Source of the DNA: an uncultured Ruminococcus sp.
GTDB lineage: Bacteria; Bacillota; Clostridia; Oscillospirales; Ruminococcaceae
Length of the DNA: 18,987 nucleotides
Direction: 5' to 3'
NCBI RefSeq assembly: GCF_937915125.1
Contig: NZ_CALDMP010000011.1
Location: forward strand, 1-18,987
Position 1 is the stretch's first letter; each line of letters starts with the position of its first letter. This document shows positions 1-7,151 of the stretch, in pieces. The notes under the pieces were generated by a model. It saw nothing but the letters and a program-made list of their open reading frames with translations, had not been told where the DNA came from and searched no databases. A program made the translations under genes and the position numbers.

Positions 1-39
1 ACCCCGAATCCGTCAGATGTGGTGCAGATTTGCGACAGA

Positions 40-97
40 TTCACTTGCGGAAAAACGCAGGAATACTTTGTGTATTTCAAGTTTTTCCGCAAGTGAA
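40..97. repeat. Perfect 17-bp hairpin, dispersed palindromic repeat
   Basis: Bases 40-56 and 81-97 are perfect inverted copies (TTCACTTGCGGAAAAAC). The loop holds GAATACTTTGTGTATT. The same core recurs inside the MITE-like element near 12534, where it is again flanked by A-rich and T-rich arms and follows CGTCAGATG-type motifs. I read this as a truncated or diverged member of that intergenic repeat family. Nothing coding is visible in the first 200 bases. Confidence 0.65.
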
Positions 98-159
98 GAT
101 GGCGTAAAGATGCGCCGCAGATGATGGGTGAGCGGGTTTTTAGAGATGACCTAAGCGAA

Positions 160-200
160 AAAGAACCGGTGGGTCTCCTCTCCTTTCCCACCGGTTCTTT
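160..200. terminator. Hairpin terminator or leader hairpin before yhcC
   Basis: A perfect 14-bp stem (160-173 with 187-200) encloses a 13-nt pyrimidine-rich loop. The right arm ends in TTCTTT. On the other strand it is followed by TTTTTCG, so it could terminate in either direction. It lies immediately upstream of the ribosome site of the radical SAM gene. It either ends an unseen upstream gene or acts as a leader hairpin. It argues against the longer reading frame that begins at 121. Confidence 0.6.
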
Positions 201-216
201 GTCTGGAGTTGAACAT

Positions 217-1128
217 ATGCAGCCCATGCGATATCACACCCTCAGCGACCATTATCACAGTTATTTCGGACGTCCCATACAAAAAGCCGTCATTGACGCC
301 GGATTCACCTGCCCCAATCTGGACGGCACAGTCTCTGTAGGCGGATGCATTTTCTGCGACGGCGGCAGCGGTCACTTCACCCACCCCGGTACCATTACAC
401 AGCAGCTGGAACAGGAACGCCTGCGGATACACAAGACCCACCCCCATGCCGGTCTCATTGCCTATTTCCAGGCGCACACCAACACCTACGGCACACCGGC
501 ATATCTGCGGCAGTGCTACGCCGAAGCCCTGGCACAGCCGGATGTCGTAGGACTTGCCATCGGCACCCGTCCGGACTGTCTCCCGGAACCGGTACTGGAT
601 ATTCTGGAGGAATTCTCGGCGAAAACTCACCTGACGGTGGAACTCGGGCTGCAAACCATCCACGACAAAACGGCAGCGATAATCAACCGTGGCTATCCCT
701 ACGCCGTATTTTTGCAGGCATTCCGGGCACTGCGCCGCCGGCACATCCGTATCTGCGTCCATCTCATCAACGGTCTCCCCGGCGAAATGGATGCGGATAT
801 GCTGGAATCTGCCCGTGCAGTAGGTCAGCTGCGACCTGACGGCGTGAAACTCCACCTCCTGCATATTCTGAAGGATACACCCCTGGCTGACCTCTGGCGG
901 CAGGGCAAAATCCAGACACTTTCCCAGGCGGAATATGTCCAGATCACCGCCGGGCAGCTGACCTTATTGCCGGAAGAAACCGTCATCGAACGGCTGACAG
1001 GTGACGGCGCATCGGAGCAGCTTCTGGCACCCCTCTGGAGCCGGAACAAATCTGGCGTGCGCAACGCCATCGGGCAGCACCTGAAACAGACCGACTGCTG
1101 GCAGGGGAAATATTTCAGCGAAACATAA
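217..1128 (+). CDS. YhcC-type (TIGR01212) radical SAM protein
   Basis: The 303-aa protein matches the TIGR01212/YhcC family of radical SAM enzymes, whose reaction is not well established. The iron-sulfur cysteines are visible as C32, C44 and C47 (CPNLDG...GGCIFC), a spacing typical of this family. Family signatures such as QAHTNTYG, GTRPDC and GLQT follow. I chose the ATG at 217 because GGAG lies 8 nt upstream. The frame stays open back to 121, but that extension would run through the 160-200 hairpin. The gene ends two bases before a small inverted-repeat element that may serve as its terminator. It appears monocistronic within this window. Family membership is secure; function is unknown. 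Confidence 0.9.
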   Translation: MQPMRYHTLSDHYHSYFGRPIQKAVIDAGFTCPNLDGTVSVGGCIFCDGGSGHFTHPGTITQQLEQERLRIHKTHPHAGLIAYFQAHTNTYGTPAYLRQCYAEALAQPDVVGLAIGTRPDCLPEPVLDILEEFSAKTHLTVELGLQTIHDKTAAIINRGYPYAVFLQAFRALRRRHIRICVHLINGLPGEMDADMLESARAVGQLRPDGVKLHLLHILKDTPLADLWRQGKIQTLSQAEYVQITAGQLTLLPEETVIERLTGDGASEQLLAPLWSRNKSGVRNAIGQHLKQTDCWQGKYFSET

Positions 1129-1130
1129 TG

Positions 1131-1219
1131 GGCTGTTGTAGAACAGCAAAATCCTGATTTACGGGTCGATATGGGCATCGCACCGTTTTCCTGTTGGATT
1201 TTGACTGCTTGCAACAGCC
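1131..1219. mobile_element. Small terminal-inverted-repeat element, copy 1
   Basis: This 89-bp element begins GGCTGTTG and ends CAACAGCC. The inverted similarity extends inward about 25 nt on each side (CAG...AAAATCC). The internal sequence (TTTACGGGTCGAT, then CACCGTTTTCCTGTTGGATTT) is shared with the longer copy at 15247-15397. There is no open frame, so it is MITE-like and would need a transposase in trans. Because it is followed by CTTTTTT, it may also terminate the radical SAM gene. Confidence 0.6.
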
Positions 1220-1231
1220 TCTTTTTTACGC

Positions 1232-1267
1232 AAAAAATCCGGAACAGGAGACCTCCATTCCGGATTT
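1232..1267 (-). terminator. Intrinsic terminator of the large RNA
   Basis: Read on the minus strand, the 10-bp stem AAATCCGGAA/TTCCGGATTT (1267-1258 with 1244-1235) is followed by a run of six T. On the plus strand only TTT follows, so it works mainly in the minus direction. No minus-strand gene lies close by, which implies that the region upstream on that strand is itself transcribed. Confidence 0.8.
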
Positions 1268-1446
1268 GCAACATATTCAATTTAAGTAAAGTTGAAAGAA
1301 CTTTCATTCTTTCGCAAGCGTTTCGATTGGACTCACTCCTCACGTTGTTTCGTACCGTACACAAATTCGCTTCAAAAACCACATATGAAACACGCCCTTT
1401 CTTCTGAACACGCTTCTATGATTTTCTTCGTACAATACCGATCAAG

Positions 1447-1575
1447 CCATGGGACTCACCTTTCCTGTATTCAATTTCAGATAACACAGAACGCTTCTTC
1501 CATGGGACTCACCTTTTCTTCGGAGATTTTTTACCCAAAAATCAAAACAATTCACTTCATGGGAATCACCTAAAG
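1447..1575 (-). repeat. Three spaced boxes reading GGTGAGTCCCATG on the RNA strand
   Basis: The plus strand reads CCATGGGACTCACCTTT at 1447, the same at 1500, and CATGGGAATCACCTAAAG at 1558, at intervals of 53 and 58 nt. A diverged fourth copy (GGACTCACTCC) lies near 1329. On the RNA strand each box looks like a ribosome site plus ATG, but the frames stop after 2, 8 and 2 codons. They may be structural or protein-binding motifs of the large RNA. Confidence 0.55.
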
Positions 1576-1794
1576 TTTGTTACTTGGTTCCGATCAGCAT
1601 ATATAATAAAGACAATTCTGTCGGAGATTCAATGCCGTCATCGCATTGAATTGGAAATCATATGCTGCCAATTCCAATAACAGATTTGCGGCGTAAACAG
1701 TTGCTTACGTCATTCATCGGATTTCACGGCTCACAAATTCATTATCATTTCCTGAGTGCCCTCAACCGGTCAGAACCGATTCCTCGCTACCCTC

Positions 1795-1863
1795 TTATTC
1801 TTGTGCAGCCGACGAAGTATCCGACGCTGACAGCATATGCAGCTGTGACTCTTCACTTGCCAT
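1795..1863 (-). CDS. Possible 22-aa peptide inside the large RNA
   Basis: A short minus-strand frame starts with ATG 10 nt after an AAGGAGGG ribosome-site-like sequence and ends in TAA. It would encode a serine-rich, acidic, non-hydrophobic 22-residue peptide (MASEESQLH...). I do not recognise it. The purine-rich motif could equally be part of the RNA fold, since CAGC/GCTG pairing occurs within the frame. I record it because it is the only frame in the transcript with a good ribosome site. Confidence 0.2.
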   Translation of the reverse strand: MASEESQLHMLSASDTSSAAQE

Positions 1864-1923
1864 CGGACCTCGCCCTCCTTTTTGATGTAAAATCGTTTCC
1901 GCAAAAGGATGAAACCTTAGACC

Positions 1924-1969
1924 TTGGGAAACCTATCGCTTGGGAACCCATCGCCTGGGAGCTTCTCGC
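1924..1969 (-). repeat. Three tandem 15-16 nt units in the 5' domain of the large RNA
   Basis: On the plus strand the units read TTGGGAAACCTATCGC, TTGGGAACCCATCGC and CTGGGAGCTTCTCGC. The RNA strand is therefore a threefold GCGA-N-RG-YT-CCCA pattern. The unit nearest the 5' end is also the 3' half of the nested GGAGCT/AGCTCC hairpin. The preserved CCCA and GCGA with varied centres suggest a repeated structural module rather than slippage. Confidence 0.6.
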
Positions 1970-2003
1970 CAGCTCCTGTTCGCTGTTCCCTTTCCTTGAT
2001 ATT

Positions 2004-2032
2004 ATCTTACCACATACGCAAGTGAAAGTCAA
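2004..2032 (-). promoter_or_regulatory. Promoter of the large RNA
   Basis: The minus strand carries TTGACT (2032-2027), a 17-nt spacer, and TAAGAT (2009-2004). A/T-rich tracts lie upstream (2040-2080), as in an UP element. The expected start is near 1997. This is among the best promoter matches in the window, although no protein gene follows it. Confidence 0.75.
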
Positions 2033-2274
2033 CAGTTTTTTACGCGTTTTTTCAGTAAAAAACAGCAGTTTTTACAAATGAAAGAGGATTCAGCATTTCA
2101 CTTTCCTTTTGTAACCGTGTACATGGTAATATTATGTTTCTGTCACCTGAATTAAATACCTAACGTGTGACTTTTTATATTTTTACCTTGTTACATTGCT
2201 TGCATCTCTGAAAGGAAAACAGAAATATCACGATACACCCGGATGCGTGGACAGAATGAAAATCCCCATTGTAG

Positions 2275-2628
2275 TACATTGTCACGCCTAAAACTTTACC
2301 TTTGATTTCAAGAAGCGTAGGGCGGGGGCTTGCTCCCGCCGTTTCTGAACATGACAGAAGCCCACTGTAGGGGCGGATATCATCCGCCCGCCGTATTTCC
2401 AACAATCACAAATTGCACGAATTCTGTGCAAATATAGGGGCGAACTGCGTTCGCCCACAAATCACCGGAAGCCACCACGGGCGAACAATGTTCGCCCCTA
2501 CTACAAAGTCCCACTTAAAACCTTATCTTTCTACAATTGAAAAATTCAGATAAATACGGCGGGAGCAAGCCCCCGCCCTACGCTTCTGATTTCCAGACAG
2601 GAAGTAAAGTTTTAAGCGTGACAATGTA
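2275..2628. repeat. Long inverted repeat with ~70-bp arms
   Basis: The arms at 2275-2341 and 2556-2628 are near-perfect inverted copies, sharing TACATTGTCACGC, AAAACTTTAC, and AGAAGCGTAGGGCGGGGG with the run into CTCCCGCCGT. The only sizeable difference is a few bases around 2300 and 2598. The 214-bp interior carries more REP-like palindromes. No frame of substance lies inside, so it is a composite repeat island or a non-autonomous element. Confidence 0.75.
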
Positions 2629-2655
2629 GTTGGGGCGAACACAGTTCGCCCCTAC
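2367..2655. repeat. Cluster of REP-like GTAGGGGCG palindromes
   Basis: Four short palindromes of one family lie here: 2367-2392 (GTAGGGGCGGATATCATCCG core), 2432-2457, 2478-2501 and 2626-2655. All have the form GTAGGGGCG-N-CGCCC(CTAC), in both orientations. Further copies occur at 4886, 4968, 11691 and 14798. They are intergenic only. Bases 2081-2274, between the RNA promoter and this cluster, show nothing I can identify. Confidence 0.75.
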
Positions 2656-2723
2656 ATTTGCCATGATACCACAAATTCCAGGTGCATGATACCCACATTT
2701 CAGGACACGGCACGCCCAACAAT

Positions 2724-2759
2724 AAAAAAATGCAGACCAACATCGCTGTCAGTCTGCAT
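2724..2759 (-). terminator. Terminator of the pseudokinase gene
   Basis: Read on the minus strand, the 8-bp stem ATGCAGAC/GTCTGCAT (2759-2752 with 737-730 of the 2.7-kb block) is followed by seven T. It lies about 18 nt past the stop codon of the kinase-like gene. Confidence 0.85.
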
Positions 2760-2776
2760 GATACATACAAATCATA

Positions 2777-4690
2777 TTACTGTGCCGGAACTTCCGGGGC
2801 GGCAGGCGCTTCCGTTACAGCCGGTTGTTCTGCCGGAAGGGTGGTCTGTACCGGCGGCTGTGTCTCTGCCGGCGGTTCTGTGGTCGGCGGCTCAGTGGTC
2901 TCCGGAACCGGATTGTTGGCATAGTACACAATGACCTGATAGTTGTCGTTCAGGTTCACAGTGTCGCCCGGAGTGACCTCGGTCTCCTGACCATTCTTGG
3001 TGATAACAACACGGATAATGCCGCCGTTGCTGTAGCCCTGGTTTTCTTCTGCCACGGTGGTATAGGGAATGTGCAGTTCGTCCAGTTTTTCGGAATAGGA
3101 GTTGACGCCGTGACCGGAATAGGACGGGATCTCCACAGTTGCCGGACCCTTGCTGACCTGTACCTTTACAGGACGGGAAGAATCGAAAGTTGCACCGGCT
3201 TCGAATTCCTGCCAGCAGATCTGACCGGCAGCATATTCATCGCTGAACACTTCCTCCACGTCAAAGGAGATCCAGGAGGCGTACTGACTCTTCTGATTCT
3301 CGAAATTTTTCCCCAGAAGGCTGGGCATAATGCTGTCGCCGGTAGCTTCTTCTGTGGTTGCGGCTTCTGTTTCCGCAGGAAGTGTTTCCTGGGTCACAGC
3401 CGTTGTCTGCAAGGCAGAGGATTCCTCGCCGCTGTCGAAGAGATCACCTGCAAAGACAAAGACGCAGATGAGCAGCACCAGCAGGAGAACGATACCGACT
3501 ATAATAGGCACTTTCAGCCGATCCACTGCCCCGGCTCTCTGGGGCTCGTCATAGTCCTCTTCCTGGTAGTCGTCATAGGCATAATCATCGGAATAGCCTG
3601 TGTCATAGTCGGGATATTCCTCTTCCTCATAGCCGTTGTAGGGTTCATCGGCATAGGGCATCTGATCCTGGGGCTCATAGTTCTGACCATAGCCCGGGTC
3701 ATAGCCGCCATAGATCATATCCTCCTCTGCGGCATGTTCATCGAAGAGACGTGTCACAAGCTCTGTCACCGTCTGGGTACGCTCAGAACCGTTGAGATTC
3801 AGTCCCTGCATAATGGTATTGGACACATGGCGGGGCACATTGGGATTCAGCACTGCCGGTGCCACCAGGTTATCATTTTCCATACGGCTGATGGCAGAGG
3901 GCGGCATAGAGCCGGTGAGGACACGATAAATCACGGCGCAGACGGCATAGACATCCGTCCAGGTACCCTGTCTGCCGTTTGCGGCATACTGTTCCGGTGC
4001 GGCGTAGCCGTTGTAGATCTCGCACTCCAGTTCCGTATTGGCGGTACGCACTGCCGCAATGGAAAAGGCGGTGAGAATGAGTTCCCCTTTTTCCGTCACA
4101 TAAATGGTATCCGGTGAAATGGCACGGTGTACCACGCCGGAATTATGCAGCAGGCTCAGAGTTGTCATGAGAGGCGGCAGCATCCGGGACAGCTGTCCCC
4201 AGGTCAGCTCCCCGGCATTGTCTTTCAGATAGTCCACAAAGCGAATGCCGCCGATGTATTCATCCACCACATAGGTGGTATTATTTTCCGCAAAAAGATC
4301 CACCACAGTGCTCACATGCACCTGACCCCGCAGACGTGCCAGGGATTTGTGCAGCTCTGTGAATTCTGCCATAAGTGCCTTATACTGCGCCAGACGTGCC
4401 GGAATGACGCTGATGACCGGCGAGCCGGTGACACGGTTGCAGAGGTTGTGGGGCATATATTCCCGCAGCAGCACCTTACAGCCGATGGACTGGTCATAGG
4501 CGAGATAGGTGATACCCTCGCCGTTTGCGGCAAGTGCCACGCCTACGATATAGCGCTGATTCAGCTGTGTACCTGGAATAATAAAAGACGGGTCACTCGG
4601 AGATTGGTCATAATATCCGCAATTCGGGCAGACACCCCCGGAAAATTCCGTGCGTTCCATACAGCCAAAGCATAGTTTCCGTTCTCCCAA
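2777..4690 (-). CDS. Membrane PASTA protein with zinc ribbon and pseudokinase domain
   Basis: This 637-aa protein has these parts in order: a zinc ribbon (C7, C10, C21, C24), a protein-kinase fold (about 46-315), an acidic Tyr/Asp/Glu-rich segment (323-385), one transmembrane helix (about 394-414), two PASTA-like repeats (about 452-590), and a Pro/Thr-rich tail. The topology is that of PrkC/Stk1-type sensors of cell-wall muropeptides. The kinase core appears dead: the VAIK lysine is R76, HRD is HRA (188-190), the following Asn is T195, and DFG is AFS (208-210). The APE motif (231-233) and the TDVYA segment remain. The start is TTG, supported by AGGAGGT six nt upstream. Its role is probably as a scaffold or wall sensor rather than an active kinase. 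It is monocistronic, with its own promoter and terminator. Confidence 0.9.
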   Translation of the reverse strand: MGERKLCFGCMERTEFSGGVCPNCGYYDQSPSDPSFIIPGTQLNQRYIVGVALAANGEGITYLAYDQSIGCKVLLREYMPHNLCNRVTGSPVISVIPARLAQYKALMAEFTELHKSLARLRGQVHVSTVVDLFAENNTTYVVDEYIGGIRFVDYLKDNAGELTWGQLSRMLPPLMTTLSLLHNSGVVHRAISPDTIYVTEKGELILTAFSIAAVRTANTELECEIYNGYAAPEQYAANGRQGTWTDVYAVCAVIYRVLTGSMPPSAISRMENDNLVAPAVLNPNVPRHVSNTIMQGLNLNGSERTQTVTELVTRLFDEHAAEEDMIYGGYDPGYGQNYEPQDQMPYADEPYNGYEEEEYPDYDTGYSDDYAYDDYQEEDYDEPQRAGAVDRLKVPIIVGIVLLLVLLICVFVFAGDLFDSGEESSALQTTAVTQETLPAETEAATTEEATGDSIMPSLLGKNFENQKSQYASWISFDVEEVFSDEYAAGQICWQEFEAGATFDSSRPVKVQVSKGPATVEIPSYSGHGVNSYSEKLDELHIPYTTVAEENQGYSNGGIIRVVITKNGQETEVTPGDTVNLNDNYQVIVYYANNPVPETTEPPTTEPPAETQPPVQTTLPAEQPAVTEAPAAPEVPAQ

Positions 4691-4762
4691 AGCGATACCT
4701 CCTGTTTTTCTTCATTGCTAATTGGGCAGGAAAATGCCGTGAAAACAAATCCTGCACATTTT

Positions 4763-4791
4763 ATTCTACCAGTAACACGAATGGATGTCAA
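4763..4791 (-). promoter_or_regulatory. Promoter of the pseudokinase gene
   Basis: The minus strand reads TTGACA (4791-4786), a 17-nt spacer and TAGAAT (4768-4763). Transcription would start near 4756, giving a 65-nt leader to the TTG start codon. Confidence 0.75.
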
Positions 4792-4885
4792 CTGTTTTTC
4801 GGTAATTTTCTGGCGTCACTGCCTAAATTGTAGCCATTTGTAACATTTTTGATACTGTTTCGGTACAATACAAGGGTAAATATCA

Positions 4886-4912
4886 GACGGGCGGATGATA
4901 TCCGCCCCTACA
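4886..4912. repeat. REP-like palindrome
   Basis: GACGGGCGGATGATATCCGC continuing into CCCTACA. It is an inverted-orientation match to the copy at 11691. Together with the entries at 4968 and 5021 it fills most of the gene-free stretch 4792-5082. Confidence 0.75.
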
Positions 4913-4967
4913 TTTGCAGCGTTACCGCCGGTTTTGCCTATCACATATTATAAAACAGAAACCCATT

Positions 4968-4992
4968 GTAGGGGTGACCATTGGTCGCCCGC
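4968..4992. repeat. REP-like palindrome, variant centre
   Basis: GTAGGGGTGACCATTGGTCG followed by CCCGC. The flank CAGAAACCCATT resembles the flank of the 2367 copy (CAGAAGCCCACT), so the repeat unit is longer than the palindrome itself. Confidence 0.7.
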
Positions 4993-5020
4993 CAATATCC
5001 ACCCGCAAAGATCATGATCT

Positions 5021-5070
5021 GCCTCCCCTGAAAGGGGAGGGGGACCATTGCGCAGCAATGGTGGAGGGGT
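5021..5070. repeat. 50-bp repeat, inverted twin of 11513-11562
   Basis: It contains two palindromes, CTCCCCTGAAAGGGGAG and ACCATTGCGCAGCAATGGT. The whole 50 bp is the exact reverse complement of 11513-11562. It lies 13 bp beyond the stop codon of the last gene of the large operon and could also act as its 3' hairpin. Confidence 0.85.
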
Positions 5071-5082
5071 ATCCAACCAGAA

Positions 5083-6357
5083 TTAAAGGGAAATCAGACC
5101 CTGTTCCAGAAGCTTCTGTGCCGCAAGAAGGATGCCGATCTTGCCGGAGGTGTAAGTAATGCCGCCCTGCATCCAGACGGCAAAGGGTTCCCGGATGGGG
5201 GCATCGGCGGACAGCTCAATGGACGCACCCATGGTGAATGCGCCTGCCGCCATAATGACCTTGCTGGTATAGCCTGGCATATCCCATGCTTCGGGTACCA
5301 CAAAGGCATCTACCGGCGATCCCTGCTGGATACCCTGACAGAATGCAGTCAGGCGTGCCTCATCCCCCAGCTGGATGGCTTCCACAATATCACCGCGCAC
5401 CTCGCCCACCTTGGGGTAGCAGGAAAAGCCCAGCTGACCGAACAATGCCGCTGCAAAATCCGCTGTTTTCAGGGCACTTGCAGTGGTATCCGGGGCATGG
5501 AAAAAGCCCAGGTACAGTTCCCGGTTCATCTCCAGTGTACAGCCCACTTCCTTGCCCATACCGATACAGGTGAGCCGTTCGGCGCACTGCTGCACCAGTT
5601 CTTTCTTCCCGGCAATATAACCGCCGGTACGTGCAATGCCGCCGCCCACATTTTTGATCATGGAGCCGATCATGAGATCGCATCCCACCTGTACCGGCTC
5701 ACGTTTTTCCACAAATTCCCCGTAGCAGTTGTCCACCATAATGACAGCCTCCGGGTTCGTACTGCGTACCAGCTTTGCCAGACGTTCAATCTGAGGCGTG
5801 GTCAGTGCCGGACGGAGAGAGTATCCCCGGGAGCGCTGGATATATGCCACCTTTGCACCACGGACTGCTTCGGGTATTGCGTCATAATCCGGTGTACCGT
5901 CTGCCAGAAGCGGCACTTCCTCATACTGCACGCCGAAATTTTTCAGGGAACCGCTTTTCTCATCTCCGGTCAGACCAATGACACCCTCCAGGGTATCGTA
6001 GGGACGCCCTGTGAGGGAAACCATCTTATCCCCGGTACGCAGGATACCGAAGAGTGCCACGCTCAGTGCATGGGTGCCGGAGACGAAATTGTGACGTACC
6101 AGCGCATCCTCTGTGCCGAATGTATTGGCTACCACCTGATCGAGGACTTCCCTGCCCTGATCGCCGTAGCCATAGCCTGTGGTGCCGTAGAAACACGGCT
6201 CACTGACACGGCTCTTCTGAAAGGCAGCCAGTACCTTTGCCCCGTTATAGGCGGCGTTTTCTTCTATTTTCGCAAAGTCATCCCGACAGCGTTCCTCTGC
6301 CTGTTCCGCCGCTTCCAGCAGACGGTCGTCCAGAGGGAAAAATTCCTGTATCTCCAT
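5083..6357 (-). CDS. Methionine gamma-lyase family PLP enzyme (YnbB-like)
   Basis: This 424-aa protein matches the methionine gamma-lyase/'aluminium resistance' family of PLP fold-type I enzymes (Bacillus YnbB-like). The probable Schiff-base lysine is K235 in GSMIKNVGGG, and the cofactor-ring aspartate is D209 in VDNCYGEF. A substrate-loop-like GTTGYGYGDQG occurs at about 58-68. The family is thought to cleave sulfur amino acids, but the substrate is unproven. The ATG at 6357 lies three nt after the preceding gene, so the two are translationally coupled. It is the last gene of the operon. Length and motifs look complete. Confidence 0.9.
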   Translation of the reverse strand: MEIQEFFPLDDRLLEAAEQAEERCRDDFAKIEENAAYNGAKVLAAFQKSRVSEPCFYGTTGYGYGDQGREVLDQVVANTFGTEDALVRHNFVSGTHALSVALFGILRTGDKMVSLTGRPYDTLEGVIGLTGDEKSGSLKNFGVQYEEVPLLADGTPDYDAIPEAVRGAKVAYIQRSRGYSLRPALTTPQIERLAKLVRSTNPEAVIMVDNCYGEFVEKREPVQVGCDLMIGSMIKNVGGGIARTGGYIAGKKELVQQCAERLTCIGMGKEVGCTLEMNRELYLGFFHAPDTTASALKTADFAAALFGQLGFSCYPKVGEVRGDIVEAIQLGDEARLTAFCQGIQQGSPVDAFVVPEAWDMPGYTSKVIMAAGAFTMGASIELSADAPIREPFAVWMQGGITYTSGKIGILLAAQKLLEQGLISL

Positions 6358-6360
6358 GGA

Positions 6361-7146
6361 TCACAGTGCTCCTTTCTCTTGTTCCTCTTTTTGGATATCC
6401 TGTCGCTCCAGCACATATTCCGAAGCGATCTCCTGAAAGCCGATCTCCCGGTAAAAGCTGATGCGTACATCCAGTGCGAACAGTACTGCCTGTTTCCCCT
6501 GCTGTGCCAGCTGTGCGGCTGTCCAGCGGAGAAAATCCCGGGCGTATCCACTGCCGCGCTGGGCACGTCTGGTTGCCACCTGTCCCACCAGAACGTAATC
6601 CTTCCAGTCGTAGATCAGTGTCAGGGTGGAGCTGTTCTTATAGGTCAGCACCCGGCTCATACCGTGGCGGCAGCGATGGGATACATCCGTCAGCCACAGG
6701 GAATATTCCAGCAGATTGGGAAAGCCCTCCTGCAAGATCTCGTAGACATCCTGCAATTTCGGCGCTGTATTCACGTCCTCCGGGCAGAACTGCTCCGAAG
6801 TTGCCGCAGGCGTCAGGGCAAATGCCGCACGGTGCAGCTTCTGGTAATTGGGTATCTGTCCCAGTGCGTCCAGCAAAAAGGGCGGACATTCCACACGGAA
6901 TGGCAGATGCATGGCAGTAAAGGCGCAGATCTCCTCCGCAGCCACGTTCTCCTCCGCACAGATCAGGAGCGTGGCATTGAACAGGAACATCCAGCCCCTT
7001 CCCTCCGGGGATGTCACCCGGAAAAATCGGCAGAAATCATAAGTACCGCCGTATGCTTTCTGGTAGGCAAGCATCTGTCTGCCACGCCAACTCTGTTCCA
7101 GAAAGGCAATCTCTCCGGCAGTAAACGATGTGATTTGTTGTATCAT
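6361..7146 (-). CDS. GNAT family N-acetyltransferase
   Basis: The 261-aa protein has a C-terminal GNAT fold. The acetyl-CoA-binding motif A is visible as VATRRAQRGSGYARDFL at about 191-207, followed by FYREIGF near the end. The N-terminal 120 residues resemble no domain I can name and include AEEICAFTAMHLPF and NYQKLHRAAF segments. The substrate is unknown. It starts 5 nt after the upstream M42 gene and ends 3 nt before the PLP enzyme, so it sits in the middle of the operon. Confidence 0.8.
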   Translation of the reverse strand: MIQQITSFTAGEIAFLEQSWRGRQMLAYQKAYGGTYDFCRFFRVTSPEGRGWMFLFNATLLICAEENVAAEEICAFTAMHLPFRVECPPFLLDALGQIPNYQKLHRAAFALTPAATSEQFCPEDVNTAPKLQDVYEILQEGFPNLLEYSLWLTDVSHRCRHGMSRVLTYKNSSTLTLIYDWKDYVLVGQVATRRAQRGSGYARDFLRWTAAQLAQQGKQAVLFALDVRISFYREIGFQEIASEYVLERQDIQKEEQEKGAL

Positions 7147-7151
7147 AAGGA

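Larger units (their letters stand above)
1231..1997 (-). ncRNA. Candidate large structured non-coding RNA (~770 nt)
   Basis: A consensus promoter (2032-2004) and a strong intrinsic terminator (1267-1232) delimit a minus-strand transcript of about 766 nt. No credible long frame lies on either strand. The RNA strand shows several designed-looking helices. At the 5' end, GGGAAC pairs with GTTCCC around a nested GGAGCT/AGCTCC hairpin. There is a perfect 9-bp hairpin ATTCAATGC/GCATTGAAT (plus strand 1627-1652) and a GAATTGG/CCAATTC hairpin. Three tandem 15-16 nt units lie near the 5' end and three GGTGAGTCCCATG-like boxes lie in the 3' half. Size and architecture recall large ornate bacterial RNAs (OLE, ROOL, GOLLD), but I cannot match it to any of them. 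A long leader containing short peptides is the alternative. Confidence 0.55.

Noticed and set aside
1447..1575. CRISPR-like spaced repeats
   Set aside because: Only three imperfect 15-18 bp copies at 53- and 58-nt intervals, with no cas genes. They lie inside a promoter- and terminator-bounded RNA region.
1662..2081. Plus-strand 139-aa frame
   Set aside because: No ribosome site and no recognisable domain. It runs antisense through the RNA helices and across the minus-strand promoter. Composition looks non-coding.
2825..4117. Plus-strand 430-aa hydrophobic frame
   Set aside because: Antisense to the pseudokinase gene. Its hydrophobicity comes from the reverse complement of Asp/Glu/Tyr codons.
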